A program made the position numbers and the translations under genes. Under the pieces are notes generated by a model that was not told the origin of the DNA, searched no databases, and saw only the letters and a program-made list of their open reading frames with translations. DNA of 64,000 bases from UMGS1491 sp944380925 (GTDB lineage: Bacteria; Bacillota; Clostridia; Oscillospirales; Acutalibacteraceae). The DNA lies in contig CALWJD010000007.1 of the NCBI GenBank assembly GCA_944380925.1, positions 1 through 64,000 on the forward strand. The letters are read 5' to 3'. Of this stretch, positions 42,061 to 51,232 are shown in pieces (the stretch's first letter is position 1; the number at the start of each line of letters is the position of its first letter).

Positions 42061-43830
42061 TTAGTTTGAATATATTCTTTTCGCCTTTTTATTATATAAT
42101 TCTATTATTGATATTCCGCCAATGCTAACTACTGAAATTATCAGCCATGGCATTACCCTAGCATTATCTCCAGTTTTTGGCATCACCGGACTGACATCTA
42201 GCTCTTCCGCATCCTTATCTTTTGATTCAAGGTCGCCGTTTGAGGTTTCATTTTTGATGGATTCTTTTTCATCATTTTCTGGTTTGGAATAAGAGTGTTC
42301 AGTTGTATCCTCGAGTTCTGCACTAAGGTAAACTCCGCCTCCTTTTGGAATAAAGATATAATAATTACCTTGCTCATCCTTTAAAAGAGGCTGTTTTTCA
42401 CCTAGTCCGTTATAAGCAGCAATTATGTTGTATCCTTCTTCTAAATTTGCTTTCAGCATAACTTTCTCGCCTTCGTGAGCCACGTCAAACCCAAAACTTT
42501 TTGCAAGATCATTTCCGTTTTCATCCACGGCTGTTATTGTTCCGCCTTCGCTTGGCTGCTCAACTTTTATAATATACATAATATTGTTGAGTTCAAAATC
42601 TCTGGCCGTGGTCCGAGTAGAAGCATTACCTCGTGTGTTTAGACGTGAAGTTTTTTGGACATCAGTCAAATTGTATTTGGAATTTGTTGATGGTGTTTCG
42701 GCGTTAGTTACAGGTATATCCAGTCCTGACGCTGCTAGTTCTTTTTCTGCCGCATTGTTGTTATCGTTCAATTTTATTTTCCATACAGTTAAATTTAAGT
42801 TGGGATCCAGCTCAGTGGGTGAATATTCTCTAAGCAGAACACCTACGTCCTTCGCATCAAGTACTTCTTCCACTAAAACATTAACTTTGTTATCCCTGTT
42901 CGGAACATCTATCGGTCCACTCATTTCCTCTGATGATAATTCATGCAAAATTCCTACACCATCAGAGATTAAATTTTTGTGTAAAAGAATGGAATTTTTT
43001 TCCGTGGTAGGTGAGGTGGTAGGCTGATTGTCTTGATTGTCAGACAAATTTTTTGTTGGTTGCTCTTCCTCAGCTACCACAGAATTATTTGTACTAATCC
43101 ACAGCCCGGCTGCCTGACCGCCGTCAGGTGCTTTGGCTTTAACATCTCCTTTTACGTCTACTGTGAAATTTCCGTTAGCGATCAGCGAAGAATCATCAGC
43201 GTAGATTGGATAACGACCGTATGATTCTACTACTGCCAGACCTGCAACATTGTTTCCGAAAGCGGAAACATTTCCCGCTACCGACACGGATGCTTGTTTA
43301 TCAGATCGTATACGCATCCCCGTAGAGTATGTGCCATTTGCAGTTACGTCTGCGCCTATGCTAATATCTGAGTTGTATGAAGCAATTCCTGTTGAGCAGT
43401 TTTTGCCATCTGAGGAAACGCTACCTTTAACCGTTATAGTCGTATTACTTGTGTTACCATAGCTTCTGGCTTCAATGCCCTGAGCATTTTCATCAGAGGC
43501 GGATTTGACATCACCTTTGACAGTTGCGGTTGCTTGACCGCTGTCATCGCTTTCTGCATAAATCGCAACCGCATCGGAATCGTGTTGCAAAGAAACATTC
43601 CCATTTACTGTTACGGTTGCATCTTTGTCACCTACTTCCGGCGGATATGCAAAAACGCTTATAGCGTTTGGAGCTTGGCTTACGGCTACATTACTTTCAA
43701 TCGTAATATTTTGCCCGGCTTCTATCGCCACCGGTTCGGTTCTGTCATCTTCGGCAGATGCAATGCACCACGGCATGCCTGCAAGGAGCATAAGCATGAG
43801 CGGTGCCCCTAAAAATTTCCATGTTTTCAT
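42061..43830 (-). CDS. Sortase-anchored repeat surface protein
   Basis: 589 residues. Signal peptide 1-26 (MKTWKFLGAPLMLMLLAGMPWCIASA). Residues about 30-230 contain degenerate repeats of the form VxGNV(S/K)...AxGIxxxS (GNVSLQHDSDAVAIYAES, KGDVKSASDENAQGIEARS, and so on), which suggests a beta-helix adhesin-like fold. A Ser/Thr/Asn-rich linker follows, then about 400-500 a domain with EGGTITAVDENGND and an EEGYNI motif like Listeria-Bacteroides or InlB-type repeats. The C-terminus is a sorting signal: MPKTG at 550-554 (an LPxTG variant), a membrane helix and a KKAKR tail. It should be linked to peptidoglycan by a sortase not seen here. Opposite strand to the exporter, so not in its operon. 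Confidence 0.85.
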   Translation of the reverse strand: MKTWKFLGAPLMLMLLAGMPWCIASAEDDRTEPVAIEAGQNITIESNVAVSQAPNAISVFAYPPEVGDKDATVTVNGNVSLQHDSDAVAIYAESDDSGQATATVKGDVKSASDENAQGIEARSYGNTSNTTITVKGSVSSDGKNCSTGIASYNSDISIGADVTANGTYSTGMRIRSDKQASVSVAGNVSAFGNNVAGLAVVESYGRYPIYADDSSLIANGNFTVDVKGDVKAKAPDGGQAAGLWISTNNSVVAEEEQPTKNLSDNQDNQPTTSPTTEKNSILLHKNLISDGVGILHELSSEEMSGPIDVPNRDNKVNVLVEEVLDAKDVGVLLREYSPTELDPNLNLTVWKIKLNDNNNAAEKELAASGLDIPVTNAETPSTNSKYNLTDVQKTSRLNTRGNASTRTTARDFELNNIMYIIKVEQPSEGGTITAVDENGNDLAKSFGFDVAHEGEKVMLKANLEEGYNIIAAYNGLGEKQPLLKDEQGNYYIFIPKGGGVYLSAELEDTTEHSYSKPENDEKESIKNETSNGDLESKDKDAEELDVSPVMPKTGDNARVMPWLIISVVSIGGISIIELYNKKAKRIYSN

Positions 43831-44193
43831 AAATAAACCTCCTTGAATTTTACTTTTCGAAATAAATCAATTGCATCTTTTAATTTATTTCAAAATACTG
43901 TTTCCGCTATAAGTAAACGGATAAAGAGTAAAAACTCTTATTAACATAAATATCATAAAATATTTTTTTAGTCAATGTTTTTTATTGTTTTTCTATAATC
44001 TTTGCTTTAATGGCATTCTTCTAAAAATTTAGCGTGAGGTCATATTTGTCTTTTAAGTGCTTAATTTGGTTAAGCGAAGCTATTCTGTGGGTTTAATCGT
44101 GCGTGTTTTATTTTTTGTAAAATTATAGCTTTATGAATTTAAATTTGTTATAATTAAGCTTACGTTTGTAAAATAAAAGTTCGAAAAAAGGGA
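43831..44193. other. Divergent intergenic region
   Basis: Holds the 5' leader and promoter of the surface-protein gene (next entry) and a TATAAT-like box near 44150 that probably serves the ComEA-like gene. A small hairpin AAGAGT / ACTCTT lies at 43924-43939. No gene is seen. Confidence 0.5.
43947..43975 (-). promoter_or_regulatory. Possible promoter of the surface-protein gene
   Basis: Minus strand TTGACT (43975-43970) and TATTTA (43952-43947), spacing 17 bp; the -10 box is weak. Confidence 0.4.
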
Positions 44194-44595
44194 ATGAGAT
44201 TTACGAAACCGGATCAGGAAAACCAGCTTTATAAAAAAGAATTTAATTTGCCAAATTATGTGCGGTATTTGATAGGTTTGGCCATTTTAATTTTTGCGTT
44301 GATAATCGGATACAACGCTTTTGTTGCTCCGGATGTTGATACTTCTGTTCAAATTAGTGCCGATAATATGGTCACAAGAGAAGAAAATGATAGTTTGGGT
44401 GCTGCAAAAATTAATATAAACAAAGCCGCAAAAGACGAACTTATGAAACTAAAAGGAATCGGCGAGCAAACAGCCGAAAAGATAATAAATTATAGAGAAA
44501 CGCACGGAGGATTTTCGTCAAAAGAGGAACTTATGGAAGTTAGCGGAATAGGCGAAAAAACTTTTGAAAAATTAAAAGATGAAATTACGATTTAA
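44194..44595 (+). CDS. ComEA-like helix-hairpin-helix protein
   Basis: 133 residues. A single membrane helix (about 25-47) and a C-terminal ComEA-type double helix-hairpin-helix domain (ININKAAKDELMKLKGIGEQTAEKIINYRE, in two parts). ComEA binds DNA outside the membrane and delivers it to the uptake channel ComEC. The SLBB domain often found in ComEA is missing and no comEC is near, so a role in competence is not certain. It overlaps slightly with the frame of the next gene; AAAAAAGGG precedes the ATG. Confidence 0.82.
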   Translation: MRFTKPDQENQLYKKEFNLPNYVRYLIGLAILIFALIIGYNAFVAPDVDTSVQISADNMVTREENDSLGAAKININKAAKDELMKLKGIGEQTAEKIINYRETHGGFSSKEELMEVSGIGEKTFEKLKDEITI

Positions 44596-44617
44596 GTTTA
44601 TAAGTGAGGGAATAAAC

Positions 44618-44869
44618 ATGCTGGAATATAAGTTTGATACTCAGCTTTTAATAGAGGGAGAAAATTTATCCGAAGATAAGATAAATGATTACATAAAAGA
44701 CAACATACAAGGGGATTGTTTGCTGGTAACGGGAGATGAAAATTTTATAAAGCTTCATTTCCACACAAACACTCCTTGGGAAGTGCTTGAGTATTGTGCT
44801 TCGCTTGGCGAAATACACGATATAATAGTTGAAAATATGTATCTTCAGTCTGAAGGTTATCATGGGTAA
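44618..44869 (+). CDS. Small standalone domain like the FakA (DAK2) C-terminal part
   Basis: 83 residues from the ATG at 44618 (GAGGGAATAAAC ahead). The sequence YKFDTQLLIEGENLSEDKI, GDCLLVTGDENFIKLHFHTN, TPWEVLEYCASLGEIHDI, ENMYLQ follows the segment of fatty-acid kinase FakA that reads DSLVVVGDDDLVKVHVHT and then GELSxIKIENM. FakA is normally over 500 residues; here only this domain is present, without the DhaL ATP-binding part. It could be a regulatory or binding domain that has become independent; function unknown. It lies between comEA and the zinc transporter. Confidence 0.65.
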   Translation: MLEYKFDTQLLIEGENLSEDKINDYIKDNIQGDCLLVTGDENFIKLHFHTNTPWEVLEYCASLGEIHDIIVENMYLQSEGYHG

Positions 44870-44894
44870 TAATCATATTGTTTGGAGTTTTTGT

Positions 44895-45845
44895 ATGGGA
44901 AAGAAAAATATTTTTAAATTTAAGTTTGATATTAAAAAGATTCTTAGCTTTACGTGTTTGGTTTTTCTTTTTGCTTTTACGGTAATATTTTTCGGTGGTT
45001 TCAAGAAGCATGATGATAGCAAAAAAAAGCTTGTGGCTTCGTGTTATCCCGTTTATATTATGGTTTCCAATATAGCAGACGGTATAGATGACGTAGAGGT
45101 TCTCAATATGTCCGAAAGTCATAAAGGGTGCCTTCATAATTTTCAGCTTCAGTCGGAAGACCTTAAAAAAATCGAGCGGTCTTCTGCGTTTATTATAAAC
45201 GGAGCAGGAATGGAATCTTTTTTGGGTAAAGTAGTAAATGAACTGCCAAGTGTTAAGATAGTTGATTCAAGTAAAGAAATAGATTTGATAAAAGATGAAG
45301 ATTGCGATCACGATCACGAGGAAGATTGCGAGCATGAATATAATCCGCATATTTGGCTTTCAATTGATAACTCTATAAAACAAGTTCAAAATATTTCGGA
45401 AGGACTCGCAAAAATAGACTCAGTTAATGCCGAAAAATACCAAAAAAACGCAGATAAATACATAAAGAAATTAAATGATTTAAAAAGTGAAATGAAAGCC
45501 GGGCTCGGTGGTATAAAAGGAAAAAATATTATTACTTTCCACGAGGCATTCCCTTATTTTGCGAAAGAATTTGGACTGAATATAGTTGATGTCATAACCA
45601 GCGAGCCGGGAAGTGAGCCGAGCGCAAAAGAAATTTCTGAAATAATGGAAAAGGTAAAAGAGTATAATATATCCGCTTTATTTACCGAACCACAGTATTC
45701 GGATTCTTCGGCTAAAATTATATCGGCAGAAACAGGCGCAAAGATTTACACTCTTGATCCGATTGTTACGGGAAATGGCTTAAAAGACGATTATATAAAC
45801 AAAATGAGAGAAAATATGGCGGTTTTAAAAGAAGCATTAAAATAG
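44895..45845 (+). CDS. znuA: Zinc ABC transporter substrate-binding protein
   Basis: 316 residues from the ATG at 44895, after GGAGTTTTTGT; longer starts overlap the previous gene. N-terminal membrane segment (about 15-37) without a lipobox cysteine, then a cluster-A-I metal-binding protein: LVASCYPVYIMVSNIADG, a His/Asp/Glu-rich loop (CDHDHEEDCEHEYNPHIW), and metal ligands in NPHIWLS, TFHEAFPYFAKEFG, and the late EPQYS region. The His-rich loop indicates zinc rather than manganese. It is followed by the ATPase and the permease genes. Confidence 0.9.
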   Translation: MGKKNIFKFKFDIKKILSFTCLVFLFAFTVIFFGGFKKHDDSKKKLVASCYPVYIMVSNIADGIDDVEVLNMSESHKGCLHNFQLQSEDLKKIERSSAFIINGAGMESFLGKVVNELPSVKIVDSSKEIDLIKDEDCDHDHEEDCEHEYNPHIWLSIDNSIKQVQNISEGLAKIDSVNAEKYQKNADKYIKKLNDLKSEMKAGLGGIKGKNIITFHEAFPYFAKEFGLNIVDVITSEPGSEPSAKEISEIMEKVKEYNISALFTEPQYSDSSAKIISAETGAKIYTLDPIVTGNGLKDDYINKMRENMAVLKEALK

Positions 45846-45871
45846 ACTAAAAAGCAAAGGGTTTTTAAACT

Positions 45872-46618
45872 ATGGAAAAATGTAAGTGTAGCGTTAAAGT
45901 TAATAATTTGTGCGTTAAGCGTGGAGGGCAAACGGTTTTAAATAATGTTTCGTTTACTGCCAATCACGGGGAAACTTTGGCGCTTATCGGGCAAAACGGT
46001 GCAGGGAAAACCACCCTTTTAAAAGCAATACTCGGAAACGTGGATTATACGGGAACTATAAATTTTTTTGATTCGGAAAATAAAAACATTGCTCATCCGA
46101 AAATTGGATATGTCCCTCAAAGACTTAGTTTTGAAAGAAACACACCTATGACTGTTTTGGATTTGTTTTGTGCCAATTTTTCGGGGTTGCCTGTTTGGTT
46201 TGGACACAGTAAGAAAGCAAAAAATAAAGCCATCGAGATACTCGAAAAAGTAGACGCTCAAAAAAATATAAACAAGCCCATAGGAAGCCTTTCCGGCGGA
46301 GAACTCCAGCGTGTTTTGCTTGCTTTTGCGTTAGAGCCCCGACCTGATATTTTGCTCCTTGACGAACCTGTTTCGGCGGTCGACCGTAAGGGAATAAGTA
46401 GGTTTTATAGTTTAATTGAATCCATGCGTGAAGATTTTCATATGCCCGTCATATTGGTTTCGCATGACCTTGGGCACGTTGCAAAATATGCAACTTCCTA
46501 TGCGCTTATAAGCAGCAGCGTTGTGGAAGTGGGGAGCGCAAAGGAGCTATATAAAAGCGAAAAGGTACGTGAAGTTTTTGGCCTTAACATAGACGGGGGC
46601 GAAAAGATATGGAAATAG
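45872..46618 (+). CDS. znuC: Zinc ABC transporter ATP-binding protein
   Basis: 248 residues. Walker A GQNGAGKTTLLKAI, signature SLSGGELQRVLLA, Walker B DILLLDEPVSAVD, and the late SHDLGHVAKYA. It energises zinc uptake with the adjacent permease (overlap of 10 bases) and the binding protein upstream (26 bases). AAAGGG lies before the ATG. No Zur-type operator was recognised. Confidence 0.93.
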   Translation: MEKCKCSVKVNNLCVKRGGQTVLNNVSFTANHGETLALIGQNGAGKTTLLKAILGNVDYTGTINFFDSENKNIAHPKIGYVPQRLSFERNTPMTVLDLFCANFSGLPVWFGHSKKAKNKAIEILEKVDAQKNINKPIGSLSGGELQRVLLAFALEPRPDILLLDEPVSAVDRKGISRFYSLIESMREDFHMPVILVSHDLGHVAKYATSYALISSSVVEVGSAKELYKSEKVREVFGLNIDGGEKIWK

Positions 46619-47454
46619 TTTATTCGATTATGGAAAAAATGCTGCCTTTTTCATGGGTGGAGTTTTCTTTTATGAAAAATGCGTTTTTGGCAGTGCTTCT
46701 TATTGCGCCGCTTTTTGGACTTATAGGCACCATGATTGTTAACAATAAAATGTCTTTCTTTTCGGATGCCATGGGGCACTGCGCTTTGACGGGTATAGCA
46801 ATTGGAGTTATGCTTGGGATCAATAATTATGCTGTTTCCATGATTGCGTTTGCTATCATATTTGCGCTTGGAATATCGACCATTATCGAATCCAAAGTTT
46901 CTTCGGCAGATACCATTATAGGGGTTTTTTCGTCAGCCGGCATGGCCATAGGAATAGTAATTTTATCGGCGAGCGGTGGGTTTTCTAAATATACCGGGTA
47001 TTTAACCGGCGATGTGCTTTCGATTACCAAAAATGAAATATTAACGTTGGCAATAGCTGCCGTTATAATAGTTTTGATATGGTTCTTATCTTTTAACAAA
47101 CTTATGATTTCAAGCCTTAATTCAGATATGGCTAGGAGTAAACAAATAAACGTTAGATTTTATAAAAATATATTTGTAATTTTGGTGGCGCTTATAGTTA
47201 CCGTTTCGATAAAATGGGTCGGAATGCTAATTATAAATTCGCTTTTGGTACTGCCGGCGGCATCGGCGAGAAATTTGGTCAAAAATATGAGAGGGTACCA
47301 CGTTGTTTCCGTTTTGATCTCTCTTGTTTCGGGAATATCGGGGCTTATAATTTCATATTATATGGGTACGTCTGCGGGTGCCACGATAGTTTTGGTTTCG
47401 GCGGCGATATTCTTTATGACGTTTTTTACAAATAAAATTTATCATTTGAGTTAA
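46609..47454 (+). CDS. znuB: Zinc ABC transporter permease
   Basis: 281 residues, about eight membrane helices, ABC-3 family. The start MEIVYSIMEKMLPFSWVEFSFMKNAFLA leads into helix 1, and SFFSDAMGHCALTGIAIG is the family signature. It overlaps the end of znuC by 10 bases, so the two are translationally coupled. Confidence 0.93.
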   Translation: MEIVYSIMEKMLPFSWVEFSFMKNAFLAVLLIAPLFGLIGTMIVNNKMSFFSDAMGHCALTGIAIGVMLGINNYAVSMIAFAIIFALGISTIIESKVSSADTIIGVFSSAGMAIGIVILSASGGFSKYTGYLTGDVLSITKNEILTLAIAAVIIVLIWFLSFNKLMISSLNSDMARSKQINVRFYKNIFVILVALIVTVSIKWVGMLIINSLLVLPAASARNLVKNMRGYHVVSVLISLVSGISGLIISYYMGTSAGATIVLVSAAIFFMTFFTNKIYHLS

Positions 47455-47461
47455 TTTTAAA

Positions 47462-48661
47462 ATGGTTAGAATCAAGGTGATTATCGTAAAACTGCTAAAA
47501 TTAGTTTTAAGTGCGTTAAAATATAGTGATAAGTTTTTATGGGCTGTTACTTTATTGGTATCGGTTTATAGCTTGCTGCTTGTTGCCAGCGTTTCAAGGG
47601 AAGGATTTAATTATTTTACGGTTCAATCCATTTCGATAGCTATCGGTCTTTTGGGCGCTGTTTTTTTGCAGATTCTCGATTATAGATTGCTTGCAAAATA
47701 TTCTAAGATTATAGCAGTAGTGGGTGTTTTGCTTATAATTTATACTTTATTTACCGGCGTTGCCGTGGAGGGCTCTTCGGGTGTTAACGCAAGGGCATGG
47801 ATAAAACTTCCGGGCGGAATAACTTTTCAGCCGTCGGAGCTTGTTAAAATCGGGTTTATAATAACTTTTTCCAAACATGTTTCAAAGCTTAACTTGAGCA
47901 AACTAAAAATAAGCAATATCGATGATCTTAAAGAGTTGGTACTTTTGGGGGTTCATATTTTAGTCCCCGTTATTTTAACGCATTTTCAAGGTGATGACGG
48001 AGCGGCAATAATATTTTTGTGTATAGCTTTAATGATTCTCTTTATGGCAGGGCTTAAAATACGGTATTTTGCCCTTTTAGGAGCTCTTGGGGCTTTAATG
48101 GCGCCTGTTTTCTGGCATTTTGTTTTGGCGGACTATCAGAAAAAAAGACTTATAACTCAGCTTAACCCGGAAGCCGACCCCCTTAATATGGGCTATCAGC
48201 AAATTCAAGGTAAACTTTCCATTGGTTCGGGCGGAGTTTTCGGCACAGGGCTTTTTAACGGACCCAGAGTTGCAAATAATGTGGTTCCGATACAGGAAAG
48301 TGATTTTATTTTTTCTGTTTCCGGCGAAGAACTTGGATTTTTAGGTTGCGCTTTTATAATAGTTCTTCTTTTGTGTATGATTTTTAGAATCGGTTTTATA
48401 TCACAAAGGACCGGAAATAAAGTGGGCTCAATGATTTGCTTTGGGTTTATCGGCCTTATTTTATCGCAGACGGTTTTTAATTTGGGAATGTGCCTAAGTT
48501 TGCTCCCTGTTATGGGTGTTACTTTACCATTTTTCAGTGTTGGCGGTTCTTCGGCTGCATGTTTGTATTTAGGTATGGGTATAATTCAAAGTATATATCT
48601 TACGAGAGATGAAACCAAAAAGAAGCTGACAAATGAGCAAATGGAAAGTGAGTATTTATGA
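47462..48661 (+). CDS. rodA: SEDS-family peptidoglycan polymerase (RodA/FtsW type)
   Basis: 399 residues with about ten membrane helices. The SEDS segments SSGVNARAWIKLPGGITFQPSELVKIGFI, HFQGDDGAAIIFLCIALMILF and SGEELGFLGCAFII are present in that order. SEDS proteins polymerise lipid II into glycan with a class B PBP partner, RodA in elongation and FtsW in division; no PBP gene is beside it. RodA is my preference from its general resemblance and lone position, but FtsW or SpoVE cannot be excluded. Its stop overlaps the next start (ATGA). Confidence 0.83.
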   Translation: MVRIKVIIVKLLKLVLSALKYSDKFLWAVTLLVSVYSLLLVASVSREGFNYFTVQSISIAIGLLGAVFLQILDYRLLAKYSKIIAVVGVLLIIYTLFTGVAVEGSSGVNARAWIKLPGGITFQPSELVKIGFIITFSKHVSKLNLSKLKISNIDDLKELVLLGVHILVPVILTHFQGDDGAAIIFLCIALMILFMAGLKIRYFALLGALGALMAPVFWHFVLADYQKKRLITQLNPEADPLNMGYQQIQGKLSIGSGGVFGTGLFNGPRVANNVVPIQESDFIFSVSGEELGFLGCAFIIVLLLCMIFRIGFISQRTGNKVGSMICFGFIGLILSQTVFNLGMCLSLLPVMGVTLPFFSVGGSSAACLYLGMGIIQSIYLTRDETKKKLTNEQMESEYL

Positions 48662-49221
48662 AAAAAGCACTGGTGGTGTTTGCTTCTCCGCATTCAAGCG
48701 GAAGCACCGCAAAAGTTTTGAATTTTTTGAAAGAAAAGATAAAATCCGAATTTAATTTTTATACGATAAACGCCTACGAGAAGACCCCCAAACCGTGTAT
48801 CGATTGCGGAAAATGTAAAGAAATGGGCGAATGTGTGTTTTATGATCTTGAGGATTTGGACTATTACTTAAATGTTTGTGATTTAGTAATTTTGGCGTCT
48901 CCCGTCTATAATTATTCTTTTCCCGCTCCATTAAAATCGATAGTTGATAGAATGCAGCGGTATTATAATATAAAAAAAGCCAGGGGCGCTTCTCCTTTTG
49001 AAAAAAAACCAAAAAAAGGTATTATAATACTAACCGCAGGATCTTATGAATTTGATAAAAATATTGTTTGTGCGCAGATTGATCCTGTTTTAAAACTTTT
49101 AAATATAATAGATATAAATTATATAATATTAAAAGATACAGATAATAAAAAATTAAATATTGACAATTTTTTCTTAAAAAGTGAAAATAGTATAAAGAGT
49201 ATTATTTCTAACTTAAATTGA
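48658..49221 (+). CDS. NADPH-dependent FMN reductase / iron-sulfur flavoprotein-like
   Basis: 187 residues with a flavodoxin-like fold: ALVVFASPHSSGSTAKVL (FMN phosphate loop), ILASPVYNYSFPAPLKSIVDR, and a CIDCGKCKEMGEC motif that resembles the cysteine cluster of iron-sulfur flavoproteins. Such proteins move electrons between NADPH, flavin and small acceptors or clusters. The ATG overlaps the stop of the SEDS gene by 4 bases. The specific substrate is not evident. Confidence 0.82.
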   Translation: MKKALVVFASPHSSGSTAKVLNFLKEKIKSEFNFYTINAYEKTPKPCIDCGKCKEMGECVFYDLEDLDYYLNVCDLVILASPVYNYSFPAPLKSIVDRMQRYYNIKKARGASPFEKKPKKGIIILTAGSYEFDKNIVCAQIDPVLKLLNIIDINYIILKDTDNKKLNIDNFFLKSENSIKSIISNLN

Positions 49222-49265
49222 GAATTTAAAACTATCATTTTTAATTTCAGGAGGTTTCGTTCGTT

Positions 49266-50903
49266 ATGGAAAATCGTTGCATGAACTGTATGGAACTTTT
49301 GGAAAATAATGAAGATATTTGCTCAAAATGTGGCTACGAAACAGATGCACAGCAATCTTTGCCGTTTATGCCGAAAGAAACAACGCTTGCAAACAGGTAT
49401 ATTGTGGGCAAAGGTTTGGAAATAGATGGAGAAGGTCTTAGCTATATAGGTTATGATGAGAGTAAAAAAACCAAGGTATATGTACGGGAGTTTTATCCTT
49501 CGAATTTTTCTTCCCGTGCAAGCGATGGTGTAGGCGTTACGACTGAGCCAAATTTTGAGAAAGTTTTTAAAAGTTTACGTGCAAACTTTTTTAAGTATTT
49601 TCGTTTTGTTGCAAGAGTTCGAAATTTGCCGTCTGTGGTTTCGGTTTATGATATATTCGAAGCAAACAACACAGTTTATGTTATAAGCGAATGGGTAGAA
49701 GGTACCAGACTCGACCGCTTTTTGGGTTCAAAAGGCGGACGCCTTGAATGGAACGAAGTTAAAGAGATGTTTATGCCGTTTTTGAGCTCTCTTAGCCGTA
49801 TGGAGGCTGTGGGGATTAGGCATTTGGGAATTTCTCCCGATAATATTTTGGTAACTAAAAATAAAGAGCTTAAATTAACCGGTTTTGCTACCAAAAGTCT
49901 AAGAAGCGCCAATTCCTTGATAAGCAGTCAATTATATGACGGCTGTACGGCGTATGAGCAATATTTAGATAATTATGAATCTTCGGAAAGTACCGATGTT
50001 TATGGGTTTGCTTCCACTTTGTTTTTTGCACTTACGGGAGAATATCCGCCATCAGCTTTGGAACGCAAAAAAGATGATAAATTAATGATGCCGCAGATAA
50101 TACTTAATAATTTGCCGGAAAATGTTGTTTCGGCGATAGCCACTGCGCTAAGGGTTTATCCTAATAGCCGTACGCTTTCTTTTGAAACCCTTAAAATAGA
50201 ACTTTCCGATTCACCTGTTCTTAACGTGCAAGATATTGAAAGTGATGATGGTGCTCCCGAAAACTTTGATTATGAAGAATCATCTTATAACAGCAAAAAG
50301 TCAAAGCCGATTTCTTGGGGAATTGTTTCGTGCGTTATAACGCTTGTTGTTTTATTAGTTGGCTTGGGCGTTTATTGGTTCTGGCTAAGAAATAAATCTG
50401 AAAATAACGGTACTCCGGAAAACACAAATTTGCAGACCGACCAATACACAAAAAACGATATTGATAAGAAAAAAGATGAAACAGCCGGTAAAATAACGGT
50501 TCCAAACATTGTCGGCAGAAATTTTAAATCTGTTCAAGATGAATTAAAGTATAATGATGAATATAGCGTAGTGCTTTTATCCGAGGAATTTAGTGATGAA
50601 ATTGCCGAAGGGTGTATTATTTCTCAAACTCCGAGCGCCGGCGAGGAAGCATATGAAGGCACTATGATAGCGGTAAACGTAAGCAAAGGCAAGAAAGCAA
50701 AGCCGCTTCCGTCCGTTGAGGGGAAAACACTTTCCGAAGCATCGCAGCTGCTTTCCGAAAATAAAATAAAATCAGATTCCGTAAGCGAATTTAGCGATAA
50801 ATACCCAGAGGGTACAGTTGTTGGATATAAAAATCATAAAGCAGGCGATGAAGTTGAGTATGGCTCTCAGGTTACGCTGATTGTAAGTAAAGGTAAGGCA
50901 TAA
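49266..50903 (+). CDS. PASTA-domain pseudokinase with N-terminal zinc ribbon
   Basis: 545 residues. A Cys4 zinc ribbon (C5, C8, C19, C22), a kinase-like domain (about 40-310), one membrane helix (about 345-372) and two PASTA domains outside. The usual catalytic marks are lost: the ATP-binding Lys is Arg (R74 in YVREFYPSN), the HRD motif is HLG (186-188) before ISPDN, and DFG is TGF (205-207). The family normally reads VxIKEFFP, HRDISPDN and DFG. It should therefore not phosphorylate but could still bind and sense muropeptides or lipid II and pass the signal on through partners. It is preceded by GGAGG and lies near the SEDS gene. Confidence 0.88.
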   Translation: MENRCMNCMELLENNEDICSKCGYETDAQQSLPFMPKETTLANRYIVGKGLEIDGEGLSYIGYDESKKTKVYVREFYPSNFSSRASDGVGVTTEPNFEKVFKSLRANFFKYFRFVARVRNLPSVVSVYDIFEANNTVYVISEWVEGTRLDRFLGSKGGRLEWNEVKEMFMPFLSSLSRMEAVGIRHLGISPDNILVTKNKELKLTGFATKSLRSANSLISSQLYDGCTAYEQYLDNYESSESTDVYGFASTLFFALTGEYPPSALERKKDDKLMMPQIILNNLPENVVSAIATALRVYPNSRTLSFETLKIELSDSPVLNVQDIESDDGAPENFDYEESSYNSKKSKPISWGIVSCVITLVVLLVGLGVYWFWLRNKSENNGTPENTNLQTDQYTKNDIDKKKDETAGKITVPNIVGRNFKSVQDELKYNDEYSVVLLSEEFSDEIAEGCIISQTPSAGEEAYEGTMIAVNVSKGKKAKPLPSVEGKTLSEASQLLSENKIKSDSVSEFSDKYPEGTVVGYKNHKAGDEVEYGSQVTLIVSKGKA

Positions 50904-51232
50904 TTTTAAGATTTTTCAAAATAGTTAACATTCTGTTTTGTTTGCTCCCTTGCTTGCTTTGCGGCAGGGAGCGCTTTTGCTTTTAAAAAATCTGTTATGT
51001 GTAAAATTTTGTTGAATGCCTGTGGAATAAACTTATTGAAAATTTAAGGGAAATAGAACTGAAATAGGCATTGACTTGTCTACATATAGGGGATATAATA
51101 TACCTAACATACCATATATAGTGTTCGATTTAATTTGTAGTCGCAACAGTATTTGGTCTATTTTTTTGAGATATTTTTAGTATACTTATCAAAAATTTTA
51201 GATATAAGATAAACAGAAAGGAAGATTTTTAA
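50904..51232. other. Intergenic region with terminator and nrd promoter
   Basis: Holds a terminator behind the pseudokinase gene (GCTCCCT at 50944 with AGGGAGC at 50966, then GCTTTTGCTTTT) and the promoter of the next operon at 51071-51099. No NrdR box was recognised and no gene is seen. Confidence 0.6.
51071..51099 (+). promoter_or_regulatory. Promoter of the redoxin-nrdD-nrdG operon
   Basis: TTGACT at 51071 and perfect TATAAT at 51094, spacing 17 bp, about 135 bases before the first gene. Confidence 0.7.
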
